Of a stretch of DNA of 64,000 bases, positions 7,864 through 18,520 are shown piece after piece. The notes under the pieces were generated by a model. That model had not been told where the DNA came from, did no database searches, and saw nothing but the letters and a program-made list of their open reading frames with translations. Origin of the DNA: Paenibacillus antri (GTDB taxonomy: Bacteria; Bacillota; Bacilli; Paenibacillales; YIM-B00363); the NCBI RefSeq assembly GCF_005765165.1, contig NZ_VCIW01000019.1, positions 1 to 64,000 on the forward strand, given 5' to 3'. Positions within the stretch are counted from its first letter, which is position 1, and the number at the start of each line of letters is the position of its first letter. The position numbers were made by a program, and so were the translations under genes.

Positions 7864-9228
7864 TTACGTCCTAGGCTGCGTGCTTACGGCCGAGCTCGTC
7901 TTGCGCACTCCGGTCGAGCGGGCTCCGGAGGACGAAGCGGACGTGCCGCCGGACGTGCCGGTCGTTCCGCCCGCGGAGGAGCCTCGCTTCGTCTCGATCG
8001 TCTTCAAGAACTCTTCGTTCGTCTTCGTATCCGCCAGCTTCTTCAGCAGCGCCTCGGTATATTCGTGGGAATCCTGCATCGACTTGCGGATCGCCCATAC
8101 CTTCTCGAGCTCTTCCTTCGTCAGCAGCACTTCCTCGCGGCGCGTTCCCGAACGGCGAATGTCGATCGCCGGGAACACGCGGCGTTCGGCGAGCTTGCGG
8201 TCCAGATGCAGCTCCATGTTGCCCGTTCCCTTGAATTCCTCGTAGATGACGTCGTCCATCCGGGACCCCGTCTCCACGAGCGCCGTCGCGAGAATCGTCA
8301 AGCTGCCGCCTTCCTCCACGTTGCGCGCCGCGCCGAAGAATCGCTTCGGCCGATGGAACGCGGCCGGATCGACGCCGCCGGAGAGCGTGCGCCCGGACGG
8401 CGGAATGACGAGGTTGTACGCTCGCGCGAGACGCGTGATGCTGTCGAGCAGAATGACGACGTCCTTCTTATGCTCGACCAGACGCAGCGCCCGCTCGAGC
8501 ACGAGCTCCGCGACTTTGATATGATTTTCCGGCACTTCGTCGAACGTCGAGGATACGACCTCCGCGTCGACGGAGCGCTGCATGTCGGTCACTTCCTCCG
8601 GACGCTCGTCGATCAGCAGAATGAACAGCTTGATGTCCGGGTAGTTCTTCGAGATGCTGTTGGCGATTTTCTTCAGCAGCAGCGTCTTGCCGGCTTTCGG
8701 CGGAGCGACGATCAAGCCCCGTTGACCGAGACCGACCGGCGTGAACAAATCCATCAAGCGGGTGGAAATTTCGTTAGGGGCGGTTTCTAAGACGATTTTC
8801 TCCTGCGGATACAATGGGGTAAGCGCGGGGAAATGCAATCGTTCGGACGCCGTCTCCGGGTCTTCTCCGTTGACCGCCGTCACGTGCAGCAAGCCGAAGT
8901 AGCGTTCGCTTTCTTTGGGAGGCCGGCATTTGCCGGAAACCAAGTCGCCCGATCGCAGGTCGAACTTGCGAATTTGCGAAGCCGAGATGTAAATATCCTC
9001 CGAGCTCGGCAAGTAATTGATCGGCCTGAGGAACCCGAAGCCCTCCGGCAAAATTTCCAGTACGCCTTGCATAAACATAAGTCCGGATTTTTCCGCTTGC
9101 GCCCTAAGGATCGAGAAGACCAATTCCTTCTTCTTCATCTGTCCGTAATAGGGAATCTGATACGATTTCGCAAGCTTGTACAGCTCCGTCAACTTCAGCG
9201 CTTCTAAGTCGGCTAAAGTGAGATCCAT
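7864..9228 (-). CDS. rho: Transcription termination factor Rho
   Basis: About 454 residues. The N-terminal Rho domain ([20 protein letters not shown]) is followed by the cold-shock RNA-binding fold ([19 protein letters not shown]) and the hexameric ATPase with Walker A APPKAGKT, Walker [15 protein letters not shown] and the R-loop region. The last 45 residues are a Gly/Ser/Thr-rich low-complexity tail not seen in most Rho proteins. The ATG at 9228 matches the usual MDLTLADLE start; an upstream in-frame ATG adds only MWWSYD. It lies in the conserved murA-rho-rpmE order. Confidence 0.97.
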   Translation of the reverse strand: MDLTLADLEALKLTELYKLAKSYQIPYYGQMKKKELVFSILRAQAEKSGLMFMQGVLEILPEGFGFLRPINYLPSSEDIYISASQIRKFDLRSGDLVSGKCRPPKESERYFGLLHVTAVNGEDPETASERLHFPALTPLYPQEKIVLETAPNEISTRLMDLFTPVGLGQRGLIVAPPKAGKTLLLKKIANSISKNYPDIKLFILLIDERPEEVTDMQRSVDAEVVSSTFDEVPENHIKVAELVLERALRLVEHKKDVVILLDSITRLARAYNLVIPPSGRTLSGGVDPAAFHRPKRFFGAARNVEEGGSLTILATALVETGSRMDDVIYEEFKGTGNMELHLDRKLAERRVFPAIDIRRSGTRREEVLLTKEELEKVWAIRKSMQDSHEYTEALLKKLADTKTNEEFLKTIETKRGSSAGGTTGTSGGTSASSSGARSTGVRKTSSAVSTQPRT

Positions 9229-9309
9229 ATCGTATGACCACCACATTTCTTATAAAAATAGCGTTCGTTCGAAACCTATCGTTCCAGTTATAGACGAGAA
9301 CGCGCGGTT

Positions 9310-10569
9310 CTATTCGCGCTCCAGCCACACTTCCGCGCCGAGGCGCGACAAGTTGTCCGTCAGCAGGTCGTACCCGCGTCGAATGTATTCGTACCCGGTA
9401 ATTTCCGTCACGCCGCCGTTCGGGACCATCAAGCCCGCGACGAACAACGACGCGCCGGCCCGAAGGTCGGTCGCCCGCACCTTGGCGCCGTTCAGCGCGC
9501 TCTTCTGAATGATGGCCGACCGGCCTTCGACGCGAATGTTCGCGCCCATGCGCTGCAGCTCCGGCACATGCTTGAATCGACTGCTATAGACGTAGTCCGT
9601 CAAGATGCTGACGCCGTTGCCGCGGGTGAGCAGGCTCGTCATCGGCGACTGCAGGTCCGTCGCGAAGCCGGGATACACGAGCGCCTTCACGTCGATGTGC
9701 GCATATTCCGGCTGCCCGACGACGCGGATCGCTTCGTCCATCTCGTAGACGTGAGCGCCCATCTCTTGCAGCTTCGCCGTGAGCGCCTCCATATGCTTCG
9801 GAATGACGTTATCGACCAGTACGTCGCCGGACGTCGCCGCCGCGGCGATCATGTACGTGCCGGCCTGGATCCGGTCCGGGATGATCGAGTGCCGGCAGCC
9901 GTGCATCTCCTTCACGCCTTGGATGCGGATCGTCTCCGTGCCCGCGCCTTTGATTTTCGCCCCCATGGAGCTCAACAACGTTGCTACATCTATGATTTCA
10001 GGCTCTTTTGCCGCGTTTTCGATAATCGTGACTCCGCTCGCGCGAGCGGAAGCTAGCATAATATTGATCGTTGCGCCGACGCTGGCGACGTCGAGGTAAA
10101 TTTTCGCGCCTTGCAAGGATTTGGAGGTGATGTGAATGGAGCCGTGTTCGTTCTCGACGGTGGCGCCGAGCGCTTCGAACCCTTTGATATGTTGGTCGAT
10201 CGGGCGAGGCTCGAAGTTGCAGCCGCCCGGCATGCCGATCAGCGCTTCGCCGAATCGGCCTAACAGTGCGCCCATTAAGTAATAGGAAGCCCGAAGCTTC
10301 TTCACGTTCCCGTTCGGGAGCGGCTTCGAGCGCAGCCCGCTCGGGTCGATCGTCATCTGGCCGTCCGCGTAGTGCACCCTTGCGCCCAGCTCCTCGAGCA
10401 ATTCGGCGTAGATGGCGACGTCGCTAATATCGGGCAGATTGTCCAAGACGACGGTCGTCTCGGCGAGAAGCGCCGCGGGGATTAGAGCCACCGCGCTGTT
10501 CTTCGCGCCGCTTATCGTAACCGTTCCGCGCAGCGGTCGGCCGCCGGCGATCATGAGCTTATCCGTCAT
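9310..10569 (-). CDS. murA: UDP-N-acetylglucosamine 1-carboxyvinyltransferase
   Basis: A 419-residue enzyme that transfers enolpyruvate from PEP to UDP-GlcNAc, the first committed step of peptidoglycan precursor synthesis, in the cytosol. Lys22/Asn23 (GAKNS), the catalytic cysteine at 117 ([15 protein letters not shown]) and the inside-out barrel repeats are visible. The cysteine predicts fosfomycin sensitivity. AGGGGGA lies before the ATG. Position between fba and rho corresponds to B. subtilis murAB (murZ), the second copy; another murA probably exists elsewhere. Confidence 0.96.
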   Translation of the reverse strand: MTDKLMIAGGRPLRGTVTISGAKNSAVALIPAALLAETTVVLDNLPDISDVAIYAELLEELGARVHYADGQMTIDPSGLRSKPLPNGNVKKLRASYYLMGALLGRFGEALIGMPGGCNFEPRPIDQHIKGFEALGATVENEHGSIHITSKSLQGAKIYLDVASVGATINIMLASARASGVTIIENAAKEPEIIDVATLLSSMGAKIKGAGTETIRIQGVKEMHGCRHSIIPDRIQAGTYMIAAAATSGDVLVDNVIPKHMEALTAKLQEMGAHVYEMDEAIRVVGQPEYAHIDVKALVYPGFATDLQSPMTSLLTRGNGVSILTDYVYSSRFKHVPELQRMGANIRVEGRSAIIQKSALNGAKVRATDLRAGASLFVAGLMVPNGGVTEITGYEYIRRGYDLLTDNLSRLGAEVWLERE

Positions 10570-10590
10570 TCGTAACTGTTCCCCCTGCTC

Positions 10591-10630
10591 GAAATGAAAA
10601 CCCCGCCTCTCCCACGGTCGGCAAGGTTTT
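10591..10630 (-). terminator. Terminator after fba
   Basis: On the reverse strand AAAACCTTGCC pairs with GGCGGGGTTTT (11 bp, two G-U), ending in TTTTCATTT. It separates fba from murA. A T-rich run (TCTTTTTTTCTAA) also precedes the stem. Confidence 0.82.
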
Positions 10631-10722
10631 CCGGTTAGAAAAAAAGAGACAGGGAAACCACTCGGCGCCGGAATGTCCGTCGAATGAATTTCCCCGCTTC
10701 GCCTGACGCTGTATTGTTGCCC

Positions 10723-11577
10723 TTACGCCTGGTTGCTGCTGCCGAACAATTGAATCTTCGATCTGACGACCTCGACCATCGCGTTCTTCGCCGGCGTGAG
10801 GTATTTGCGCGGATCGTATACTTTCGCGTCCTTATTCAGCACTTCGCGGATCGCTTCGGTGCATGCGACTTGGTTTTCCGTGTTGACGTTGATCTTGCCT
10901 ACGCCGGCCGCGATCGACAAGCGAATCGCTTCGTCCGGTACGCCCGAACCGCCGTGAAGCACGACCGGAACCGGAATCGCCTTCGCCACTTCCTCGATGA
11001 TGTCGTAGCGGATCTTGACTTCGCCTTTATACATGCCGTGCGCCGTGCCGACCGCGATCGCGACGCAATCGACGCCCGTCTCTTCGTAGAATCGAATCGC
11101 TTCTTCCGGCTTCGCCAGCGCGGCATCCGCTTCGTCGACGCTGATGTCGTCTTCGACGCCGCCGATCGTGCCGAGCTCGCCCTCGACGGACACGCCCATC
11201 GCGCGAGCCGCTTTCACGACTTCCTTCGTCAGGCGGATGTTGTCTTCGAACGAATGGTGAGAGCCGTCGAACATAACGGACGAGAAGCCCGCGCGAATAC
11301 ACTTCATCGCGACTTCGAACGTGCTGCCGTGGTCAAGGTGAAGCGCGATCGGCAGACCCGATTGCTTCGCCGCGGCTTCCGCGATCGCGACCGTGTACTC
11401 GATGCCCATGTATTTCAACGCGCCTTCGCTCACGCCGAAAATAAACGGGGATTTCTCCGCCATAGCGGCTTCCGTAATGGCTTTCGCAAACTCCAGGTTG
11501 TTCATGTTGAATTGGCCGACGGCGAACTTGTTAGCTTTCGCCTTCGGTAAGAACTCGTTCATAGAAACAAGCGGCAC
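10723..11577 (-). CDS. fba: Class II fructose-bisphosphate aldolase
   Basis: A 284-residue zinc-dependent aldolase that cleaves fructose-1,6-bisphosphate into the two triose phosphates of glycolysis. Visible signatures are the N-terminal PLVSMNEFLPKAKANKFAVGQFN, the zinc ligands in HLDHGSTFE and VLHGGSGVPD, and the NVNTENQ phosphate loop. The start is GTG, about 11 nt after GGGAGG, and matches B. subtilis FbaA at its first residues. It lies between spo0F and murA, as in B. subtilis except that no transaldolase gene follows. Confidence 0.97.
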   Translation of the reverse strand: MPLVSMNEFLPKAKANKFAVGQFNMNNLEFAKAITEAAMAEKSPFIFGVSEGALKYMGIEYTVAIAEAAAKQSGLPIALHLDHGSTFEVAMKCIRAGFSSVMFDGSHHSFEDNIRLTKEVVKAARAMGVSVEGELGTIGGVEDDISVDEADAALAKPEEAIRFYEETGVDCVAIAVGTAHGMYKGEVKIRYDIIEEVAKAIPVPVVLHGGSGVPDEAIRLSIAAGVGKINVNTENQVACTEAIREVLNKDAKVYDPRKYLTPAKNAMVEVVRSKIQLFGSSNQA

Positions 11578-11667
11578 AAGTATAACCTCCCTAGTATGTA
11601 TCTCCTATTCGAAGGCCGTGCCCGAACACGCACGCGATACTTGTCCGCCGGACGCGACCCGAAGCAA

Positions 11668-11673
11668 ATTATA
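11668..11673 (-). promoter_or_regulatory. Extended -10 promoter of fba
   Basis: TGT-TATAAT on the reverse strand forms a perfect extended -10, about 90 bp before the fba start codon. No recognisable -35 is at the expected distance. Confidence 0.55.
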
Positions 11674-11721
11674 ACACAATCGCGCCGCGAATGGTATTGA
11701 CGGAAATCACTGCGAATTTTC

Positions 11722-12120
11722 TTACGACTCCACCGCCATGCGGGAATAGGACGATCCGCCGCGCAGCTGGTCGTTGACCGCCGAACGAAGCTCGTCGATA
11801 TCGAACGGCTTCGTGAAGTGCATGAGCGCCCCCGATTCCGTCGCTTCCTTGATCATATCGAGCTCGCCGTACGCCGTCATCATGATGACCTTGATGCTCG
11901 CGTCGATCTTCTTGATATGCTTTAAAATTTCCAGCCCGTCCATGCCCGGAATCTTCATGTCCAACAGCACGAGGTCCGGCTTATCGTTCCTTACGATGTC
12001 CAAAGCGAGCTTTCCGTTGGATGCCTGATACGTCTTGTAACCTTCGCTGCTGAACACTTCGGTCAGCAGCACCCGGATGCCATTCTGATCGTCCACGATG
12101 AGCACTTTATTGTTATGCAT
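11722..12120 (-). CDS. spo0F: Sporulation phosphorelay response regulator Spo0F
   Basis: A single-domain receiver of 132 residues with no output domain. Acidic pocket D10/D11, phospho-acceptor D54 ([10 protein letters not shown]), T/S switch near 82 (MTAYGE) and K104 (FTKPFD) are all present. Spo0F takes phosphate from sporulation kinases and passes it to Spo0B and then Spo0A. The ATG at 12120 follows GGGAGGAG by 8 nt and gives the canonical short N-terminus [12 protein letters not shown]. The pyrG-spo0F-fba order is the B. subtilis one. Two orphan kinases in this window are candidate phosphodonors. Confidence 0.96.
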   Translation of the reverse strand: MHNNKVLIVDDQNGIRVLLTEVFSSEGYKTYQASNGKLALDIVRNDKPDLVLLDMKIPGMDGLEILKHIKKIDASIKVIMMTAYGELDMIKEATESGALMHFTKPFDIDELRSAVNDQLRGGSSYSRMAVES

Positions 12121-12186
12121 GATGGCTTCTCCTCCCGTCGCCAAACCCTTGACAAAGGGCTGACGGTCCGACTGTTAAACAATATA

Positions 12187-12213
12187 GTTCGCGTCTCGCG
12201 CACGTATTCCTTC
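12187..12213 (-). promoter_or_regulatory. Candidate sigma-H promoter of spo0F
   Basis: On the reverse strand GAAGGAATA (12205-12213) fits the sigma-H -35 (RWAGGAWWT, last base off), and CGAAC (12187-12191) fits HGAAT with one mismatch, 13 bp apart. B. subtilis spo0F is known to have a sigma-H promoter, which makes the match believable. No consensus sigma-A promoter was evident. Confidence 0.45.
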
Positions 12214-12262
12214 TCTTTTTTTCAAAAAAAACCATAGGAAAGCATACAATTTGCAGAGATGG

Positions 12263-12312
12263 AAAAAAGGTCGCCATCAAGCGACAAAATCCGCTAGAAG
12301 GCAACCTTTTTC
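12263..12312 (-). terminator. Terminator after pyrG
   Basis: On the reverse strand AAAAAGGTTGCC pairs with GGCGACCTTTTTT (12 bp, one G-U) around a 22-nt loop and ends in T6. It lies 10 bp after the pyrG stop. Confidence 0.92.
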
Positions 12313-12322
12313 TACATTTTAT

Positions 12323-13966
<1,644 letters not shown>

Positions 13967-13990
13967 TTACGAAAATTATGCGAATAAACA

Positions 13991-14024
13991 AAGAAAAAGT
14001 GACACCGCGGGTGCGGGGCACTTT
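13991..14024 (-). terminator. pyrG leader attenuator hairpin
   Basis: On the reverse strand AAAGTG plus an inner CCGC pairs with GCGG plus CACTTT, then TTTTTC. The upstream arm contains a CCCC run able to pair with extra G residues at the transcript 5' end. In B. subtilis pyrG, low CTP causes slippage at the GGGC start, and the added G residues pair with this arm, preventing termination. Here the terminator lies about 30-60 nt after the predicted start. Confidence 0.8.
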
Positions 14025-14050
14025 ATCATTATTACCTATATCCGGCTGAA

Positions 14051-14090
14051 GCCCAAAAGATAGTTTACCTTGCCGGGAGGAGCATGTCAA
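14051..14090 (-). promoter_or_regulatory. pyrG promoter with GGGC initiation (CTP-sensing)
   Basis: Reverse strand: -35 TTGACA (14085-14090), 17-bp spacer, -10 TAAACT (14062-14067), then seven bases to GGGC at 14054-14051. An initial GGGC at this spacing is the hallmark of reiterative-transcription control of pyrG in Bacillus and related Firmicutes. The -35 overlaps a perfect inverted repeat. Confidence 0.85.
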
Positions 14091-14102
14091 TACATGCTCC
14101 TC
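14077..14102. repeat. Perfect 11-bp inverted repeat over the pyrG -35
   Basis: GAGGAGCATGT, four bases, then ACATGCTCCTC. The right arm on the reverse strand includes bases of TTGACA, so pairing or protein binding would affect the promoter. It also lies 20 bp after the rpoE stop and could be the rpoE transcript end, but no T-run follows. Confidence 0.7.
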
Positions 14103-14122
14103 GCAAGATAACGGCGCTTCGC

Positions 14123-14698
14123 TTACTTCTCGTCGTCGTCCTCGAGGTCGTCCTCGAAGTCGTCGACTTCTTCGTCGGCCTCCTCGGCTTCCGCGTCCTC
14201 GTCGAGGTCGGCTTCTTCCTCCGCGTCCTCGTCGTCCAGCTCCTCGTCGACTTCTTCCTCTTCTTCCTCCAGGAACTCGTCGCGATCCTCGTCCAGCGCG
14301 TCGAAATCTTCGCCTTCCTCGCGATCGCCGTCGTAGGTTTCCTCTTCTTCCTCCGTGTACAGATCGTCGTCGTCGTCATCGTCGTCGTTGATGATGCGCG
14401 GACGCTTGGCGCCGCCGGTGACGGCTTCGTCGCCCTTCTCGACCGGATACCAGCGCTTCAGGCCCCACAGGTTCTGCCCGACGCACGCGAAGCGCCCGTC
14501 GATGTTGATCTCCGTGTACACCTGCGCGATGACTTCCTTCGCTTCTTCCTCGGAGAGCCCCTTGAACTTCGCGATCTCCCGCATCAAATCCCGGTAATAA
14601 TACGGCGTATTGGCCGCCTTTAAGATTTCAAACGCCACGTCGACCATCGGAATTTCCTTCGCTTGATCGGGCGTAAACTTCAGCTTGTACTCGCTCAC
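14123..14698 (-). CDS. rpoE: RNA polymerase delta subunit
   Basis: About 191 residues. The N-terminal HARE-HTH domain (about 5-95; VDVAFEILKAANTPYYYRDLMREI...NIDGRFACVGQNLWGLKRWYP) is followed by a tail composed almost only of Asp and Glu. Delta binds core RNA polymerase in Firmicutes and promotes recycling and promoter selectivity; the acidic tail mimics nucleic acid. The start is taken as GTG at 14698 (SEYKLKFTPDQ), 11 nt after AAAGGG; an in-frame ATG at 14740 would add 14 residues. It lies in the B. subtilis argS-rpoE-pyrG order. Confidence 0.93.
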   Translation of the reverse strand: MSEYKLKFTPDQAKEIPMVDVAFEILKAANTPYYYRDLMREIAKFKGLSEEEAKEVIAQVYTEINIDGRFACVGQNLWGLKRWYPVEKGDEAVTGGAKRPRIINDDDDDDDDLYTEEEEETYDGDREEGEDFDALDEDRDEFLEEEEEEVDEELDDEDAEEEADLDEDAEAEEADEEVDDFEDDLEDDDEK

Positions 14699-14740
14699 GG
14701 TATGCACAACCCTTTCGGTTCTCCGGCCGACGAGACGCAT

Positions 14741-15099
14741 CGGACGCGCGAGAATATGTATACTGCTACCCTTTCCATTTTCACATCTTAGTAAAACCTA
14801 TTTTTTAGAAAAAAGCAACTGACCCCCTGGAAAAAAGCGGAGGCGAAGGGGGGCTCCCTTCGCCTTGACTGTATCCGCTTCGCCGGCGCACGAGCGGGGC
14901 GCCGGCGGTCGGTCAACGGGAGTTTCTCAACTCTCCCTATATTGTATGACGCGCGGCGCGGCGCGCTACGTATTCATGCCCATTTCTTGAAAAAACGGCG
15001 AACGCTCATCCCTCCGTCCCATCAACCACATACAATGTGACATTCCATTCCCTATTGGCAACTAACGGATTGAAGCTACATTGTGTTGGGGGGTCGTTC
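14741..15099. other. Intergenic stretch between rpoE and the subtilase gene
   Basis: No gene seen. It holds a perfect 10-bp stem AGGCGAAGGG/CCCTTCGCCT at 14841-14865, which on the reverse strand is followed after four bases by TTTTTT (terminator-like, although no reverse gene lies just upstream of it). There is also a perfect 8-bp repeat GCCGGCGC/GCGCCGGC at 14882-14906. The rest is the unmarked promoter region of rpoE and of the protease gene. Confidence 0.5.
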
Positions 15100-16263
15100 A
15101 TGGAAGCCGTTGCCTTTGTGAAAATGCTCCATCAGGCGCTAACCCGCCCGAAGAGAAGGGAACCCGACCGCCACATCCTCCGGGTGGCGAACGCCGCCGA
15201 TTACTATCGCATCGCAAAGACGATCCAGGAAACCAAGAGCGTCTTCCGGCGTCTCGCGTCCGTCCGTCCGCTGCCGCTCATCCACGCGTTCTCGTACAAA
15301 GGCGTCCTGAACCCCGCCTTCCTGCGGAGATTCGCCGGCCTCGTTACGATCGAAGACGACGTCGCCGTCTCCGTGCACGCCCTGCCGGGGCACGGGGCCG
15401 GCTCGCCCGTTTCGCCCGGCCGCGTCAAGCGCCCTTTCGTTCCGTCCGGCATCCGAACCGTGCGCGTCCCCGCCGTGTGGAAGCATTCGCTCGGCGACCG
15501 CGTGAAGATCGGCGTCATCGATACCGGCGTCGACTACAACCATCCGGATTTGCAGCCGGCGCTGTCCCGCGGCATCAACCTGGTTCACCCGCGCACGCTG
15601 CCGTACGACGACAACGGGCACGGCACCCATATCGCCGGCACGATCGCGGCCGCCGGCCGCTACGCGATGACGGGCATCGCCCCGCACGCCGTGCTGCTGC
15701 CGGTGAAGGCGTTCGACCATGAAGGCTCCGCGTACGTCTCCGACATCATCAAGGGCATCGATTGGTGCGTGCACCAAGGCGTTCACATCATCAACATGAG
15801 CTTCGGCATGAAGCAGCGGAGCGATTCGATGCTGGAGGCGGTCCGCAACGCGAAGCGGTCGGGCGTCATCATCGTCGCGTCGTCGGGCAACGACGGACGC
15901 CGCGGCTTCATCGATTACCCCGCGCGCTTCCCGCAGACGATCAGCGTCGGCGCGATCGACGCGAAGGGCGCCATCGCCCCGTTCAGCAACCGGGGCAAGC
16001 GGATCGACGTGTTCGCGCCCGGCGAGAAGGTGATGTCGACGTGGCCGAAGGGACGCTACCACGAGATGAACGGCACGTCCATGGCGACGGCGCACGTGAC
16101 CGGGGTGCTCGCGCTGGCGATGGCCGCGCGTCCGGGACTGACGCCGATGCAGGCGAAGCGGCTCATCGCCGCGGCGCAAGTGCCGCTCAAGCTGCCGAAA
16201 AAAGCGACCCGGTATCCGGGCCGCCTCGATGCGGTGCGCGCCTTCCGGCACTTGAAGGGATAA
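15100..16263 (+). CDS. S8 family serine protease (subtilase), probably intracellular
   Basis: About 387 residues with no signal peptide. The first 110 residues are unlike a standard propeptide. The catalytic triad is D141 (VKIGVIDTGVDYNHPDL), H174 (DNGHGTHIAGT) and S327 (NGTSMATAHVTG), with oxyanion N264 (VASSGNDG), so it should be active. The start at 15100 follows GGGGGG by 6 nt; an earlier in-frame ATG lacks a site. It interrupts the conserved argS-rpoE order on the opposite strand, so it is probably a local insertion. Intracellular subtilases of Bacillus act in protein turnover in stationary phase; the role here is inferred. Confidence 0.9.
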   Translation: MEAVAFVKMLHQALTRPKRREPDRHILRVANAADYYRIAKTIQETKSVFRRLASVRPLPLIHAFSYKGVLNPAFLRRFAGLVTIEDDVAVSVHALPGHGAGSPVSPGRVKRPFVPSGIRTVRVPAVWKHSLGDRVKIGVIDTGVDYNHPDLQPALSRGINLVHPRTLPYDDNGHGTHIAGTIAAAGRYAMTGIAPHAVLLPVKAFDHEGSAYVSDIIKGIDWCVHQGVHIINMSFGMKQRSDSMLEAVRNAKRSGVIIVASSGNDGRRGFIDYPARFPQTISVGAIDAKGAIAPFSNRGKRIDVFAPGEKVMSTWPKGRYHEMNGTSMATAHVTGVLALAMAARPGLTPMQAKRLIAAAQVPLKLPKKATRYPGRLDAVRAFRHLKG

Positions 16264-16284
16264 GGCTCGCTCCCGGCCGGCGAC

Positions 16285-17961
16285 TTACATCCGGTCGGGG
16301 GCATGTACGCCGATGAGGCGCAAGGCGTTAACGAAGGCGTGCTTCAGCGCGAGGAACAACGCGAGCTTCGCTCTCGTCTCCGCCTCGTCCTCGGTCAGCA
16401 CCCGCTCCGCTTTATAATAGCTGTGGAACTGGGACGCCAGCTCGAAGACGTAACGGACGACGCGATGCGGCGCGAGCGACTCGGCCGCCTCGGCGACCTC
16501 GGCCGGCAATTCGCCGATCTTGCGCAGCAGATCGTAAGCCGCTTCCGACGCGAGCGGCGACAGGTCGACGCCCTCGGCCGTCGCCGGCATGGCGATGCCC
16601 TTCTCCTCGGCTTGGCGGAACACGCTGCAAATGCGGGCATGCGCGTATTGTACATAAAACACCGGGTTTTCGTTCGATTGCGACACGGCGAGATCCATAT
16701 CGAAGTCGAGATGCGAGTCGGTGCTGCGCATCGCGAAGAAGTATCGGGTCGCGTCCACGCCGACTTCGTCCATCAAGTCTTCCATCGTGACCGCCTTGCC
16801 GGTCCTCTTGGACATCTTGACCTTCTCGCCGCCTTGGTACAAGCTCACCATCTGCGCGATGAGCACCGTCAGCTTCGCCGGATCCTCGCCGAGCGCTTCC
16901 ATCGCCGCCTTCATGCGCGGCACGTAGCCGTGGTGATCGGCGCCCCAGATGTTGATCATGCGGTCGTAGCCGCGGCTGTATTTGTTCAGGTGGTATGCGA
17001 TGTCCGGCAGCAAGTACGTGTACGAGCCGTCGTTCTTGATCAACACGCGGTCCTTGTCGTCGCCGAACGGCGTCGTGCGCAGCCAGACGGCGCCCTCGTG
17101 TTCGAACACATGACCGTTCTCGCGCAGCTTCGCCAGCGTCGGCTCGATGAGCCCGTCGGCGTAAATCGACGTCTCGCTGAACCAGTGGTCGAAGCGGACG
17201 CGGAACCGCTCCAGGTCGCGCTTGATCTTGTCCAGCTCGCGCTCGAGCCCGTACTGCCGGAAGAAGGCGAACCGTTCGCCGTCCGGCAGCGACAGCAGCG
17301 CGTCGCCCTTCGACTCGGCGAGCTCGCGCCCGAAGGCGACGATGTCTTCGCCGTGATAGCCGTCTTCCGGCATCGCCGCTTCTTGCCCGAGCGCCTGCTT
17401 GTAACGCGCCTCGATCGAATACGCGAGGTTCGCGATCTGATTGCCCGCGTCGTTAATGTAATACTCCCGCTCGACGTTGAAGCCGGCGAAGTCCAGCACG
17501 TTGCACAGCGCGTCGCCTACCGCCGCGCCGCGCGCGTGCCCGAGATGCAGGCTGCCGGTCGGGTTGGCGCTGACGAACTCGACCTGTACCTTCGCGCCCT
17601 TGCCGAAGTCCGTGCGGCCGTAATCGTCTCCCTGGCTTACCGCCTGAACGACGATCTCGCGCAGGTACGACTTGTCCATGAACAAGTTAATGAAGCCGGG
17701 GCCCGCGATCTCGGCGCGCTCCACGCCGGCCGCCTTGCCGTCGAGCGCCGCCAAGAGCGCTTCGGCGATCGCCCGCGGCGGCTTCTTCGCCGTCTTCGTC
17801 ATTTGCATCGCGAAGTTCGTCGCGAGATCGCCGTGCGCCTTCTCCTTCGGCACCTCGAGCGTAATGACGGGCGCTTCCCCTTCGGCAACGAACCCCGCCT
17901 TCACCGCCGCCTGCCGCAGCGCGTCGGTCACCTTCTGTTTTTGCTGCTCCAATGCGTTCAT
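16285..17961 (-). CDS. argS: Arginyl-tRNA synthetase
   Basis: A class I synthetase of about 558 residues that charges tRNA-Arg. The N-terminal Add1 domain precedes the catalytic HIGH variant HLGHARG (after SANPTGS) and the KMSKRTGK loop. The C-terminal DALR anticodon-binding helices end in [12 protein letters not shown]. The start is the ATG at 17961, overlapping the ywiB stop as ATGA, so translation is coupled to ywiB. No T-box leader was seen; in Bacillales argS often lacks one. Confidence 0.97.
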   Translation of the reverse strand: MNALEQQKQKVTDALRQAAVKAGFVAEGEAPVITLEVPKEKAHGDLATNFAMQMTKTAKKPPRAIAEALLAALDGKAAGVERAEIAGPGFINLFMDKSYLREIVVQAVSQGDDYGRTDFGKGAKVQVEFVSANPTGSLHLGHARGAAVGDALCNVLDFAGFNVEREYYINDAGNQIANLAYSIEARYKQALGQEAAMPEDGYHGEDIVAFGRELAESKGDALLSLPDGERFAFFRQYGLERELDKIKRDLERFRVRFDHWFSETSIYADGLIEPTLAKLRENGHVFEHEGAVWLRTTPFGDDKDRVLIKNDGSYTYLLPDIAYHLNKYSRGYDRMINIWGADHHGYVPRMKAAMEALGEDPAKLTVLIAQMVSLYQGGEKVKMSKRTGKAVTMEDLMDEVGVDATRYFFAMRSTDSHLDFDMDLAVSQSNENPVFYVQYAHARICSVFRQAEEKGIAMPATAEGVDLSPLASEAAYDLLRKIGELPAEVAEAAESLAPHRVVRYVFELASQFHSYYKAERVLTEDEAETRAKLALFLALKHAFVNALRLIGVHAPDRM

Positions 17962-18383
17962 CTTGCTTCTTCCGCCTCCTGCACGTCCAAGTTCGCTTGA
18001 AACCGTCCCGCTTCCGCGCCCCCGACCCATAGCTCGTACGACCAAGTCGCGACGCCGACGCCGCTCTCGAAGCGGACGTCGACGCGGTCCGTCTTCGTCT
18101 CGAGCGGGAACGACCCGTGCGCGGTCTCGTAGTAGCCGACCGCGACGCCGTTCGGGACGAACCGCTGCTCCGCGCGCACGGCGCCCTGCCGCAGCACCGC
18201 GACGCCGCCCTCCCCGAGCTTCACCGTCGTCGTGACGCCGGCGAGATCCGGGGACGTCTCCTGATATCGAATATACGTGTGACCGCCCCGTAAATACGCT
18301 ACGCCGTCGGTATCGACGATCGACTTCTGTCCGTCGTTCACGGTGGTCAGCCGGACGCGGACGTTCCGCTTGTGCTCATTCAT
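17958..18383 (-). CDS. ywiB: DUF1934 / YwiB family beta-barrel protein
   Basis: A 141-residue soluble, beta-rich protein ([33 protein letters not shown]-like strands) of the calycin-like DUF1934 family. The function is unknown. B. subtilis has ywiB directly before argS, and here they overlap by 4 bp. The ATG at 18383 has no obvious ribosome site and lies only 7 bp after a -10-like TACACT, so the mRNA may be leaderless. Confidence 0.85.
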   Translation of the reverse strand: MNEHKRNVRVRLTTVNDGQKSIVDTDGVAYLRGGHTYIRYQETSPDLAGVTTTVKLGEGGVAVLRQGAVRAEQRFVPNGVAVGYYETAHGSFPLETKTDRVDVRFESGVGVATWSYELWVGGAEAGRFQANLDVQEAEEAR

Positions 18384-18390
18384 GGTTTTC

Positions 18391-18420
18391 AGTGTACTCT
18401 AACGATCTTCCCCTTTGCAA
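18391..18420 (-). promoter_or_regulatory. Candidate promoter of ywiB-argS placing the start at the ATG
   Basis: Reverse strand: -35 TTGCAA (18415-18420), 18-bp spacer, -10 TACACT (18391-18396). The expected transcription start coincides with the ywiB start codon at 18383. Each hexamer matches four of six consensus bases, so this is moderate evidence. Confidence 0.45.
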
Positions 18421-18520
18421 CCGGGCGCCCGGACGCGTCTTCAAGCGTCTCCGCTTTCTATCTATCCAACATTGTTCTTGATAATATAACAATATGAAAC
18501 TTTTCCGAGGGGGGTGGACG

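Noticed and set aside
16285-18520. T-box leader for argS
   Set aside because: No specifier stem or GGTGG-type T-box sequence is present upstream of ywiB or argS.
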